From Marchantia polymorpha subsp. ruderalis (Eukaryota > Streptophyta > Marchantiopsida > Marchantiales > Marchantiaceae): a DNA stretch of 64,000 nt. Position 1 is the stretch's first letter, and every line of letters begins with the position of its first letter. Shown piece after piece: positions 28,946 through 40,519 of this stretch. The stretch is from the NCBI GenBank assembly GCA_037833965.1, contig AP031351.1, positions 6,770,501-6,834,500 on the forward strand. Reading direction: 5' to 3'. The position numbers and the translations under genes were made by a program. A model generated the notes under the pieces. That model was given only the letters and a program-made list of their open reading frames with translations. It did not search any database and was not told the origin of the DNA.

Positions 28946-28977
28946 CCCGCCCTGCCCTGCCCTGCCCTGCCCTGCCC
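28946..28977. repeat. CCTGC pentanucleotide repeat
   Basis: Five perfect CCTGC units flanked by imperfect units. Related five-base tracts nearby are GACCA units near 28662 and 24987, GGCTT units near 27957 and AAGCC units at 30107. Confidence 0.85.
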
Positions 28978-29271
28978 GTGAACGTCCCGTACATGCAGCA
29001 GCAGCAATCTCGTGAAGCATATGTTCCTCAGCGGATTGCCCAACACGATCGATCATATTTCCAGTGTCAAGTTGCAGATCGATCGATCTCTCGAGTGAGT
29101 GAGAGTTCAGAGTGAGAGAGCGGACGAATAGAAGGTTCGGAACAGGTTGAATGCTGCTGGTTGACGGGGTGCAGCAGGTCGAGGACGACCGGGAACGGGC
29201 CAGATGACGGGCGGAGGGAACCGTGTCGGCCACGGAGAACCGGTCACCAGAAGAAGAAGAGCGACGGCCCG

Positions 29272-29332
29272 CCCCCCCCCCCCCCCCCCCCCCCTGACAT
29301 GAATCTGAATCGGGGAAGGGGAAGGGGAAGGG
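29272..29332. repeat. C23 homopolymer next to a GGGGAA G-quadruplex motif
   Basis: An uninterrupted run of 23 C occupies 29272-29294. Only 17 bases later, 29312-29332 has GGGG-AA-GGGG-AA-GGGG-AA-GGG on the plus strand. The C-run places a G23 tract on the minus strand, so both strands have quadruplex potential within 61 bp. Homopolymer length is prone to sequencing error. Confidence 0.85.
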
Positions 29333-30106
29333 CGAGAGCGCGTTTGTCACGTGGCCCGCTTCGAAATGTCGGTCACTCAAACTTCTTCGATTGCTGCTGC
29401 GGCCGATGCATCCTTACCTGACCGAGCCTCGCGACAAACCTCCATCAAGAGTGTCGTTTTCGATGCCATCCCAGCGGCTGAAGGTTCCGAAAAACACCCC
29501 CCCAAGCTTTCCGTATTCCTAGCACCCATCATGCGTCACTGCGCTTGTCGCCATCGCACAAACCCAAATCGCTCGCCAAACTGATTGCTCAAGATACCTC
29601 TGTGCTTTGCTTGCTTGAGCCAGACTTACCCTTCCCGAGTCCCACAGACCGTAGCCTGTGGTGAACCTACATGCAGTCCCTGGCAGTAGCCGACACCATC
29701 TAACAGGAAATCTATAGCCACGATCACGAGCCCGCCCGCCCCATGCCCATAACTGTAGGCGAGCCTCCCCCTTCCGCCTTCGCCCTTCCCCATTCGCCTG
29801 GCGTACTCGGCGTACTCAGCGAGAGCAAACAAAACAGTCCCTAATCCTCGTCGTCTGATTTCTAGCGAGGCCTCCGGACTGGGCACTGAGCAGCCAAAGC
29901 CAACTTTAGCAGCAGCCATGGTTGCAAGGCCCATGGTTGGTTGTCCACTACTGTACCTCGCTGGATATGAGGGCGTTCCGAAGCCTCGTTTAGCGCTCGG
30001 CAGGACAGCTCAACGATCTCTCTCCGAGCTGCAGAGTTGGAATTCGACCCACGGGGCCTGTTCTTACCTTCGTCATTCGACGATCACCGCCTTCGCTTCG
30101 CTTCGC

Positions 30107-30137
30107 AAGCCAAGCCAAGCCAAGCCAAGCAAGCAAG
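30107..30137. repeat. AAGCC pentanucleotide repeat
   Basis: Four AAGCC units pass into AAGC tetramers, directly after a CTTCG repeat at 30091-30106. It is one of several five-base tracts in this GC-rich island. Confidence 0.85.
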
Positions 30138-30977
30138 AAGAGGAGGTGTCGTCCTGCGAGCACACGTCCCGAGATAGGCACGGAACAAAATTCGGCAGAG
30201 AGGCAGAGGATTGAGCCTCGTCCTCTCACTGTTCATCAGATTCGTCGTGATACGAATACAAATTTGAACCGCAAGAGGCAAATGAATCGATTCACAGGAT
30301 TCACAACGAAACAAGCAACATATCACACAGCAGGCATGAGAAGAAGCCTCGCATGTACGAAAGCCAGTGCATGGATTTCAATTGAACGGTTTTACATCAC
30401 ATGTTTGTTTGTGGGTGACTTTATTCCGCTTGGCGGTTCTAAAGAAGTGACAATGGGTGCGCATGATCAACATTGCACGAGGCAGTGTCAGTGTCGGTGT
30501 CATGTACTCGGGGACTGGCCTCGTCGCCGCTCTTTCTTATACAACAAGGACTCTGTGAATTCATTCCTTCATCCATCCATCCATCCTGCCCTAGCGTCTG
30601 CCTGTGATATGTTCCTAATTGATCTACAATCGTCTGCGTCTATGAAATCTCAAGAATGAATGCCTGATTACAGCTCAACAAGGCAGCGGCCCCCTTGTTC
30701 GCGTAATAAGGTCCTACAGCTACAGATGCTAGACAAAACCGCTCCATAGAGGTTATGAAGCAACCACTCCCCAAAATGTGTCGGCATTCTTCTCACACCA
30801 GAATCTGTACACTCGCCATGTCCGCGCTCCCGAGTATAATGTTCGGGAACCCTCGGCACGTCAGGCTTCAGTGTGTACACAGGATCGATGCGACGCTGAC
30901 CTCCACTGACATTCCCGTCTCCGTCCCCCCGGAAGGACTGGCCGCAATTGAAGTCCCTCTTGCGACTCCCCAAAGTT

Positions 30978-30994
30978 GCTGCTGCTGCTGCTGC
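30978..30994. repeat. GCT trinucleotide microsatellite
   Basis: Five GCT units plus GC, in noncoding sequence about 270 bp beyond the stop codon of the minus-strand GID2-like gene, possibly in its 3' UTR. Confidence 0.8.
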
Positions 30995-31259
30995 GGGACA
31001 GGATTGATTCCTGCGCCCATTCGTTCGACGCATGCGCTTCGCAAGTGTACGACCGAGAAAACTCCTCTTCCACCTGGATCAGCGCTGGTCGAGAATTTCA
31101 GCCAACGATGGCGCCGGGAAGAAAGAAACCAGCTTCAATGCCTGAAATCAAGAAAGCCCAGCACCGCCGGGCTTTCTTTCGGCATTGCGGAGTTCCCGTC
31201 CGAAGAAGCCATTGGCGAGAATCCGAGAATCGGAATTTGAAGCTTGCTCGTCGTCATGG

Positions 31260-31868
31260 TCACCGTACATTCGATGCGGGTTGTTGTTGTTGCCCGAGCC
31301 CGAGCATGCGGTGGGCTCCAATCGACAGATTTGCCGACGGCTTGCAAAGAAACTTCATCGACGACGGGGTCATGTGACGACGGCCCAGTCTCTCGTAACA
31401 ATCGATGGAAAAGAGCGACAGCGACAGATGCACTTCGTCTTTGCTCCATTCGCGCTCGCCGCTCTCCTCTGCGCCCTTCAAGGACGACGGCAGAGCCTGC
31501 GGTTGCGGCCGCCCCCTCGCCAGCAGCGGCCGCAGGCACAGCACGTACAGCCGGCGAAACCCTCCCAGCGCCAGGACGACCGAGCGCAGCTGCTTTTGCC
31601 GAGCGACGGGCGATGGCCAGTGCTGAATGCACACATTCTCCCACAAACTCTCATCCTCCGCAACTTTGCGCCACTGCTTCGAAACGCAGGTGGCCGTGGC
31701 TAGAGATTTGGCGTCCAGATGCTTCATGACCTCGTAAATAATATCATCATTGCTGTCCATTTGAAGGGTCGTCACCACTTTTTGCCTCTTGGCTCCTTCC
31801 CTCGCTATCCACCTCGTTTCCTGATGATGATGCCCGTCCACCAATTGGCATTCGAAAATTGACACCAT
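31260..31868 (-). CDS. GID2: GID2/SLEEPY1-like F-box protein (gibberellin signalling)
   Basis: Substrate-recognition subunit of an SCF ubiquitin ligase; in flowering plants GID2/SLY1 targets DELLA repressors for degradation after gibberellin perception. Intronless, 202 residues. The F-box is at about 40-84 (DDIIYEVMKHLDAKSLA ... CVSKQWRKVAEDESLWENVC). It is followed by the GGF region QLRSVVLALGGFRRLYVL (93-110) and the LSL region WSKDEVHLSLSLFSIDCYER (141-160), both diagnostic for this subfamily rather than for F-box proteins in general. The ATG at 31868 has a good context (AAAATGG); an in-frame ATG at 31760 (residue 37), just before the F-box, is an alternative start. About 40 residues follow the LSL region, ending in a Q-rich low-complexity tail that is longer than the flowering-plant proteins (about 150 residues). 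Family identity is firm; the role in this organism is inferred. Confidence 0.92.
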   Translation of the reverse strand: MVSIFECQLVDGHHHQETRWIAREGAKRQKVVTTLQMDSNDDIIYEVMKHLDAKSLATATCVSKQWRKVAEDESLWENVCIQHWPSPVARQKQLRSVVLALGGFRRLYVLCLRPLLARGRPQPQALPSSLKGAEESGEREWSKDEVHLSLSLFSIDCYERLGRRHMTPSSMKFLCKPSANLSIGAHRMLGLGQQQQPASNVR

Positions 31869-32446
31869 TTTCTGCCCGACGACCCTGTTCTCGATCCTCT
31901 GCTCTGCTCTGCTGTGCCACCAATTAAAATGCGTGCTCCTTCTCTGCAGTCCCTACGACAAACCACCTGCTTCGCAAGGTCTCCCGAATCGAGCCGCAAT
32001 AACGAAGCGTGGCGAGAATGGACCTCTCCCGACGGCACCTCCGGCTCTCATTCACTCGCTCGCTCGCGATTCGCAGGCAGACGATGACGATGATGATGAG
32101 CAGAAGGATGATCGCGCAAGAGTGGTGGTGGTGGAGGAGGAGGAGGCGCAAGAAGTCGGAGAAATGACAGTCGAGAACGCCAAGGGCGGGCTCCTTAAAC
32201 TGGGAGTCAGCCGGAGAATTATCTTCCTTGAGAGCTTTATTTCGTTCATGGATGTTGGAGTTGAGAGCAACAACAACCACCACCACCACCGCAGGTGCGC
32301 GAGCTGACCAGTGCGTGTGATGAAGGGAATCCAATACGTGTTCAATTAGAGAGTTCGCGGAGTCGGTCAGACCTCCACAGAGCTGCAGGTCTCAGGGCTC
32401 TCAGTGGAAACTGTCTGACAATGGACTATCACCACATCCCTTCTGA

Positions 32447-32467
32447 GCGAGCGCGCGCGCGCGCGGG
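32447..32467. repeat. Alternating GC tract (Z-DNA-prone)
   Basis: A run of alternating G and C of about 20 bases, roughly 580 bp upstream of the GID2-like start codon. Alternating purine-pyrimidine GC runs can adopt Z-DNA. Confidence 0.8.
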
Positions 32468-32553
32468 CAGCTAAGAGTGAGCCTCCAATGAGCACATCCC
32501 ATGTTATGATGGAAGGAGCTGACTGACAGCAGACTCCAGCAGCAGCAGGCAAG

Positions 32554-32556
<3 letters not shown>

Positions 32557-32588
<32 letters not shown>
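32557..32588. repeat. (AG)16 microsatellite
   Basis: Sixteen perfect AG units (CT on the gene strand), about 690 bp upstream of the GID2-like start codon. It may be part of the promoter or 5' UTR. Confidence 0.9.
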
Positions 32589-32589
<1 letters not shown>

Positions 32590-33604
32590 AGCTAAAGCTC
32601 GCCTTGGTCTTTCGCGCTATGTTTCTACAACTCGTTGGGACTCGAGAGAGTGGCGAGAGGAGATGCAGCGAGTTTCACACACATCAAATAGGGGAGGAGA
32701 TATTGGGAGCTATGGCCTATTTGATGAGCATGATGCCGAGGGAGGCGCGGTGGCGTAGTTCGCAGTGGGTCCGAAGCACCCGCAGCAGAGCAGAGCAGAG
32801 GTTAGGAGTACACCTTGACTGAAATGGACCAGACTTTTCTCTAACGTGGTACTACTCGGCCTCCAGGTGAGAGATCATCAAAGGGGAAAGACGCAGATTG
32901 CCAGTGTGCCAGAGGAGGAGGATTACTTCCCGATAAGACAAAGGGGGCCCATTTAAGTGAGTGAGGAGAGGAGAGGAGAGGCAAAGTAATGAGGGCTCGC
33001 TCGCCCTCTCTTGCGCTCTCGCTCACTTCCTCGAATTTCGCCACCACATCCAACCCTGTCGTTGTCCTGCTTGCGCGCACATTCTTCATGCCCTGCTCGT
33101 TTCTCAGCCCACTATTGCTCGCTCACAATATCCTCTCCCCCAGCCTTGCCTTGCCTTGCCCCGCCCCTCTGGTCTGCTCATTCGACGCGTACACCCACAC
33201 GCGCCATAGCCAACCAACACGCTCGGCTCAGGTTTCGTCAGGTCCGGTCAGGGCGAGCACAGGTCCACCTCAACCTCTGCTTTGCTCTGCTCGGCTCTAC
33301 TCTGCTCTGGCATAGCCAGCCGAGCTCTCGTAACAGCATCTTCCGCAGATGCTCTACGACTTCTTGCACCTTCCTTTCTACCGTCTACGGCCGTATGCCT
33401 GCACTCGATGCGTACCGTACTCGTGAGTTGCCGATCCGATGGGTTTCCTCCGTGACTGACCTCCTCCCTCGCTCTTCGGATTCTCCATCTGTACCGGACC
33501 GGATCCACATCCACATCCACATCCACTCACTGTTTTCCGTAACTGGCTACGCTTCTCTTCGGATCCCCTGTCATGTGTATCTTCCAGCACATACCACCAG
33601 CTCT

Positions 33605-33634
33605 GTACAGTACAGTACAGTCCAGTCCTGTGCT
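33605..33634. repeat. Second GTACA/GTCCA/GTCCT pentanucleotide array
   Basis: Three GTACA units, then GTCCA, GTCCT and GTGCT. It has the same unit family and the same order of change as the array at 23229-23290, about 10.4 kb away, in the same orientation. Confidence 0.85.
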
Positions 33635-33899
33635 CGATCTGAGTTCACTTCACAGTTCGCAGTGGAGATCTGAAATATCTCCCAGACCCCGCAAGCTCGA
33701 CCAAATTCTGCTGATTCTTCTGTCTTTTGTTACACGGTGTCAAGGTGCCTTCCGCAATATGCCTGATCTTTGTCCAGACAAATTTCATGGGTTCTAGGCG
33801 GGTTCTCTGGACGATCCCGACTCACCTGCCTTGCTTATGACCAGAGCAGTGTACAATTATCGTGGCGAGCGCATGGAGTAAGTGTAGGCATTCGCCATT

Positions 33900-36040
33900 C
33901 GGAATCTGGAGCCCGCTTACATTTGTACTTTTCTCGACTCGCAGCATGAGATCTGCAGGCGTAGGAATAAGCTCGGGTGCAGTAGGTGTTCTCTGCCTGT
34001 CTTCACGTGTAGTATATATTTGATATTGAGGAGTTTCAAGATTAATCTTCAAACAAATGTACTCTTTTCCGAAAAACGACTCTGATAGGAAAGTGCCGAC
34101 AACTATCCATAACTCGGTTTGCAGTTAACCCTACTTAAAAAAAACTCAGTACTTTTATCAAACTGCACGACTGCTAAGGGACTGACAACTTGTGGTGACA
34201 TCTGAACAGAAACTTGGTTTTGATATGAACCTCAAGCATTGCACCAGAAAATGCGGCCATAAAAGCTTATATTGTCTAAGGAAGCAAAATTAGAAGTCTC
34301 ATAAAGATATTAGAAAGTAATAACCAGTGCATGCACTCTCTATAAAATGTCATATGTCTCACTGTCAAATCGTACTGGACCATCTTCTAGATCGCCCTAC
34401 TGTGAACATTGACACTATGATTCTAATGTGTGTTACACTCAACTAAATTGACTATTTGTGGCTTAAATTCTCTACTATTCCCGCACTATGACACTCAATT
34501 GACAACTGCTGAAACTTGTCATATTTTAATTCTTATTATCGATTTCAAACCCAAACAGTGCTATCTTCACATTACACGGGCTAAGTGTGAAGGTAGATGA
34601 AAGGTTGCGACTACTTCACACCCTGCGTTGCTACTGCCTCCCCCCATGGCTATGAAAGCTTGAAACGTAGTCTTATAATAATTGCATTTCAATGACACCA
34701 ACCAATCAAAATTTTCAGTTATTTAAGGTGGAATAGTGAATAGAAAAAAATAAAAATCCTGACTTCAACACTGATCAACACTGATCATTACTTCATATGA
34801 TGCTTGGTCTAGAAAAATCAACAAGTGATTGAAATCCCAGAGAATCATTCAAATGATATATTTCTTTCATTAAAATTTTCTCTTATTATTTTTTCTCAAT
34901 CATGAAATAGTTTCAGTTAAATTAATTTCATAGTAACAACTAAAATTTCAATAAATTTTAATTTTTCAATATCAATGGGCTTCTACTTTTGCATTTACAC
35001 ACACACTTATACATATAATTTTCTGACATTTCATATCCTTAGAAATAAATAGCATTCATGTAGACAATGAAAAATGGTCTAAGGAAAGAATTCCAAAGCA
35101 TTGAATTGATTCTCTATGTAAATCAAATGAATTGAAGAATGTCTAACCTCTAACATCTCCCTTCAACGAACATTTGAAATTGTATATTCCAATATGTACA
35201 ATTTACAATCTGTATATAAAATTGTTTTGCGTATTTGCTATCGAGCTGATTGTTTTTCGTTCAATCGATTTTACCTTTTGTACAACCTGATTTGAAAGGT
35301 TTCACTGTGACTTGTGGCATATATTAGGAACTAAACGGAGAAGGGACAAGAATTGGATGCGAATTAAGTCGAAATTCAAGCCTTGCCTTGACAGCCTCTC
35401 CAACTCTTATCGTCATTTCAAAGAGGTATGGGTTACATTGTTTAAGGGCCGGCAAAAGTGAATCCAAAACCACAATGTCATCGGCACACTATGCTGACAC
35501 AAACGGCAGTTTGTCAAAGTAAATCTGGTTCAAGATGGGTGCAGTTGGCCGCGCTCGGAAAAGATTATAATATGACGTCTCCGCCTCAAAATGCCAAGTG
35601 TATCATGAACCTTAAGCAACAAATAGGTTCCCATCCATAGATACCCAAAAGCTCTGGAAATGTTTCTCAAAATCTAATTTTAATATTAAATTCTTTATCA
35701 AATGAAATGCAATGTGTGAGTAGTTTGGCCTGCAAGGTTTGAACGTGTGCGTGAGAGGAATATTGCAACGTGGTTCTGCCACGTGTTGTTATATGATTGC
35801 AAAATCACTAACATGTACAAGAGAGAGAGAGAGGAGAAGAAGAAGAAGAAGTAGTAGTAAAAGAGGTGTATCTGTACATGACGGCCCCACTTGAGCCACA
35901 AGAATAAGGAATTGGAATCGTTCTATATATATAATGGAGAACAAAGTGAAAAACTCATGTCTTCAAAGGGAGATTCTCTTGCCGAGTGAATGTTGTCATT
36001 TTATTCCCATCTGGTCTCCACTCAAGCTTTTTCTTCTGTG
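33900..36040. other. AT-rich intergenic DNA, no gene seen
   Basis: Composition returns to AT-rich from about 34000. The only notable items are a duplicated CAACACTGAT decamer near 34768 and a GA/GAA/TAG microsatellite at 35820-35860. No conserved frame or RNA gene was recognised. Confidence 0.6.
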
Positions 36041-36198
36041 AGTAGTGTTACACCAGGAGTTCCGAGCTTTTCACCCGAGTCAATGAGAGAAGTGTGATCC
36101 GGAGCCCGGGCTCAAGGATTTCTCGTGATTATGGCATCACAATTCATGACCTTGTGAGCTCCACCTCCACGGGAGCATGTTCGGATTCCGAGTAGAAT

Positions 36199-36640
36199 AT
36201 GCTCCGGAATCTGGCTCGAGGGATCTTCCAACCTGGAGAATCTGGTACACTTCATGTCAAAGAGCGCTTGAACAGAGATCCGGCCCCGAGCTGGTCATGG
36301 CCAAGGTCAACCCCAGAGAGATATTCCCCAGCCAAGGTGATGCGTGAGGAGCCAACTGGGGTTAGGGACGAGAGTCAGAACTCACTCGACCTGGAGGCCG
36401 AGGAATCCTCGCAAAGCCGATGCCGAGAATGACGATGCACCAGGTGACCGGCACCTGGGGTTAGGTTTCGAACCGGAGCCATAACTCGCCCTCGAGCACA
36501 GCGGAGGGAATGTTGCGACCACAGAATCTGGATCTAGCCAATGCTGGAAAGGAAGATCCAACCCGAGTTAATGTTCGGCCCAGGCCCTGGACTCACCGTG
36601 CCGCGGAGATATTCCCTAGCCAAGGTGGTGCGGTGAGGAT
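36199..36640. repeat. Two diverged copies of a repeat of about 300 bp
   Basis: The segments at 36199-36355 and 36510-36640 share an ATG-start block with GAATCTGG and a block of the form GAGATATTCCC-n-AGCCAAGGTG. A GGGGTTAGG...CGAG...AACTC block also occurs twice, near 36358 and 36457. GC content is higher than the surroundings. Short frames run through both copies but no known protein domain is seen. It is probably a decayed transposon or satellite fragment. Confidence 0.5.
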
Positions 36641-37192
36641 CCCCAAACCAGGCCACGGGGTCAGTACAGTACGCAAGCATCTGCGAGAACGTACATACGT
36701 ATGATACAGTATGTGATACATCGCAAACTGTGCACCACCACCAGCACCTTCTTTATGACTCCATGCCGGGAAATGTGCACGAAATCATCACAACATGCAC
36801 TAAAGCACAAGAAGAACTACTCTCTCACATGGCTCGACTTCTATGCGATTCTTGCCTGGATGCTGTTTCGGCTCTAAATTTACACCTCTAAATTAATCGA
36901 GATAGTAACTCAAACCGTCCATATAAAATGTTGAACTGGAGCAGCATCTTTATGAATCCACTACATGTTCAGAACCGTTAGGTGTATTCACATGGTTCCT
37001 ATTTGTGATTCTTAACTTTCCGTTAAAGTTGGAGGTCGCGATGTAGACGCGTTTTCTGCCTTTTCGGGCTTGCTGATGGTACCGTATCTGCGCGATCGAG
37101 CCCCATGCCCATTTTCTCCCCAGTGCTGCACCAGTTACTGCACATGGTGCCAGTATATTAGTCCCGCATCCAGAATAAAGGGAATTCGTTTT

Positions 37193-37248
37193 ATCCTCGA
37201 GCCAATAATGACCCCAAGTATTTTTCATAAAGCTCAGCCACTGAGCTA
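37193..37248 (-). repeat. tRNA-like pol III A-box/B-box pair (SINE or tRNA remnant)
   Basis: On the minus strand 37248-37237 reads TAGCTCAGTGGC, 11 of 12 matches to the A-box consensus, and 37203-37193 reads GGCTCGAGGAT, a weak B-box. The spacing is normal for a tRNA promoter, but no cloverleaf can be closed. The 13-mer GAGCTAATGCCGG at the edge recurs near 37372. It could be a tRNA-derived SINE fragment or chance. Confidence 0.3.
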
Positions 37249-37699
37249 ATGCCGGCGAAGTCGATGACTCCTCTTATTTCTCGGTGACAGTCGCACGTAC
37301 CGGGCACTGTTTTGCAGGGTCGCCGGTATTCTCCCGGTGCTTGAGACAAAGTACCGGATTATCCTAAGAAGAGCTAATGCCGGTTGCCTTCCGTGAAATC
37401 AACATTCTCGTCGGTAGACGATCTTCCGATGCTTGCCGGGACTACGCTGACTATGCTATTGCACAATGCGATTCGTTATGCGTCTATGTCCGTGTCCTCC
37501 CGTGCTCTTCACTCCCGGGCATATTTTCTAGAGCTTCGCTAGAGGTCGAGAAATGCCCATCGTCGGCCAGCTTGCGTCGAATCACAAATGATTCTATGGT
37601 CGCTTCTAATCGGCCTCCGACCTTTGCCTCTTGAGTATGGGGTTCGCATTCATTGAGTTTGGATTTCATGTGACTGGCGGCCGAACAAAGAATGAAATG

Positions 37700-40479
37700 A
37701 AATGATGGGACGACCCATCAAGCATCACAAGGAATGTAAAAGTCTAAACTCGTGCTCAGATACTGAAGAGTTTCACAATGGGAAATATCTCCCTACACCT
37801 CTATAATATCAATATTATCTCTGTCAAGTTGTCTACACTGTCCAATCATTTAACGTGATAATATTATTATACATATTACAGTATCTTGTTTAATGTGGAG
37901 CGATTGAAACAATCTGACTATATTTATCTACACAATGTGCCGAGGAAATCCATACCTCTATGGTCTAGTCAGAATATCTCGTATTTTCTCCTATGAACAT
38001 TTCAAGATAGTTCCTAACTCCAATCTAAAATCTAAAAAAAGACTTTAGATTTTTGCATATTGCTAAACTTGGAAATTTTGATTTATGCCGCTGTCATTCC
38101 TGATCTTACATGACTTCTAGGAATATATATGACAACTCTTATCTCCTAGTATGTTGATATGGCAATGAGGCTTTACTTCAAAGATTGCCACATCATGTGT
38201 AGGTAAATCGAGAAACTATAGTTGGCACACTTTGAGTTATCAAAGTGATGATGAGTCTTCAAAAGATAATACTTTGGACGTTAATCCACACAAAGCGTTG
38301 TCTAGAGCTGGAATTTATATGGAGATGATGTGAAGAAATGTTAAAAGACCGCATGGAACTCTCGAGAGATCTCATTGTTTTGTTATCACACGGCTACTAG
38401 GAGAATATATCGATGTGCGACATCTTCTAGTCATTTGATAGGAGAATATGATTTAGGTTAAAGGATCCAAGAAATGTAACCCAAGTGCACATAAAGCGTG
38501 ATTAAAAGCTAGAAGGTAATCAACTTTGAGTGAATGTGATTTAGGGATATGGAGAAGGACAACATGAGGCTACAGATGTGTCACTGCCTCTATCATTTGT
38601 GAGCACTCTTTGAATTTTTCATCGAGGCCATTCTAAGTTCTGTTAAATTTATCAGTTTGGCCATAGTTTTATGCAACTTATGATGGAGTCTTTGTATTTC
38701 ATTATTGGCCCAATGTTTTATACGGTGATGTTTGGAATCTAATAATGTGTAATTGTTTTAATATCAACATATTTGAATGTTACCGTGCCAATAGTTGCAC
38801 CATATACTGCAAATATTATTGAACATTTTACAATAAAAAATAGTAGGTTCATGAAATTTGACCGAGATTAGACAATTTGATTAGAAGTTGTGAGAAACTT
38901 TGTGTAGCATGGTTTTGGTTTCTAAAACAGCCAAATGTGATAAAATGAAGAAACTCAAACTAAACGACTCACACAAAATTCCAAAATCAATGTGTAATAT
39001 CCAAGAACTAGGATTTTTTTAAAGTCAACTTATGTACATGCATTATATTACCCTACAAATTTTTTTCCACTTAATATTTTTTGATTTTTTCTATTTATTT
39101 TAAGTTAAACAACACAAAGTTAAAAGATTGTCTACTCTGATAGATTAATCTTTGAGTAACTACAAGAAAACTTGCAATGCGTAATCTTTGAACTCACAAA
39201 AAATTATTTATTAATTTTGAAGTTTAAATCATTTTCAAAAGTAGTCCAACAATACATTGTACGTCAAAGTAATACACTCTTCTTTGTGTACAAAATCAAT
39301 CCAACTTTCCAAAACGAAACTCCTGTTTAATAGCAAAGTTGAAACAAATGAATGTTGACATTCAATAAAATTTTATTTTTTTTAATTGTAGCAAAATGTA
39401 CAGCCATTATACTAACTTTGTTAAAATCAATTTGATCTTGCATGTAGTATTTTGAAAAAACTTGAAGAAACTATATCACAATAAATTTCTTTCAAAAAAA
39501 TTACAACACTTTGCTGGGGAAAAATTTGAATATTGTTATTATTGAAATTATTGAATCTTCAGAAACATCACAATAATGTTTTTATTAGTTAAAATACATT
39601 AAAATTATTTTTTTCCAATTTTAATGTCTTTTGATTGATTAGAAATGCAATATAATAGCCACAAATTGAAATAAAATCTAAATTGTAAGTATTTAAGGTT
39701 TTCAAGATGTTAGATGTAACCCGATTTTATAATTTTTTATTTATTAATATAAAAAAATTTGAACACTTACTCATATCAAATTGTATAATTATTAATATTT
39801 AATTAGATAATTAATGTCATTATAAATATATTTGAATTAATTATTTGATTTTTTATAAATTTTTTTCTCATAAAATTATTTTGAATTAATTCCAAAATAC
39901 TTCAATTTTTAGAACCTTTTAATTAAATTTTTAATTGATAATTCAGCTTATAGATATAAATGTTAGAAAAAAAATTTAAAAAAATTTTGATTGAAGCGCC
40001 TCAAATTAAATTTATAAATCACTCACATCAATGAAGCAAAGATCATCAATGAGAAATTAAAATAAATTTTTTGAACTTATCCCAATTTTAAAATAGAGTT
40101 TATACTATTTTCACTTCTGATGAGTTTTTCTTATTGAATTCAAATATGTTATCTACTCGAAAAAAATTAAATAGCTAATATATTGGGAATGATAAAAAAA
40201 ATTACTAATTATATTTTTCACAATTTTACTTATGGTTTTTTTCCACGTTCAATTCTCAACAAATCGAACGAAGAGAAAAGCCTCATCTTATTTTGCTCCA
40301 CGCTGCTGATAGAGTTGGTTTCCTTTCCTTTGGCTCAGTTGTAAAAGTCCAAGGCCTACCGCAGCACACTAGTGCGGCGCTTACGGTTAGATACGGTTTC
40401 CTGATGGAAAACTCATGGATTGCAAACAAAATCTCACGATGGCGGCTAAAAACAAGAGAAGGACTTTTATCAAAATATG

Positions 40480-40519
<40 letters not shown>

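Larger units (their letters stand above)
20400..31259. other. GC-rich, microsatellite-rich stretch with no recognised gene
   Basis: Base composition changes abruptly near 20400 from strongly AT-rich to GC-rich with many CpG. Open frames of 100-200 residues occur on both strands (for example 21040-21402 plus and 22526-23119 minus), but they overlap each other, have no family features I recognise, and are expected by chance in GC-rich DNA. The stretch lies downstream of the minus-strand GID2-like gene and may include its 3' UTR near the right end. Short tandem repeats are listed separately. Confidence 0.55.
31869..33900 (-). promoter_or_regulatory. Probable promoter and 5' UTR region of the GID2-like gene
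   Basis: GC-rich upstream DNA on the minus strand. It contains a 16-unit AG/CT tract (32557-32588), an alternating GC tract (32447-32467) and several five-base repeats (CTCTG-type near 31899 and 33280). CT/GA microsatellites are common in plant 5' UTRs and core promoters and can bind GAGA-binding (BPC) proteins. No clear TATA box or transcription start could be assigned. Confidence 0.4.

Noticed and set aside
31185-31729. Frames of 161-172 residues on the plus strand over the GID2-like gene
   Set aside because: They are antisense shadows of a GC-rich coding sequence, which encodes a clear F-box protein on the other strand.
31924-32334. 136-residue minus-strand frame with Val and Asp/Glu-like runs upstream of GID2
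   Set aside because: The runs come from GTG/GAT microsatellites; no family similarity.
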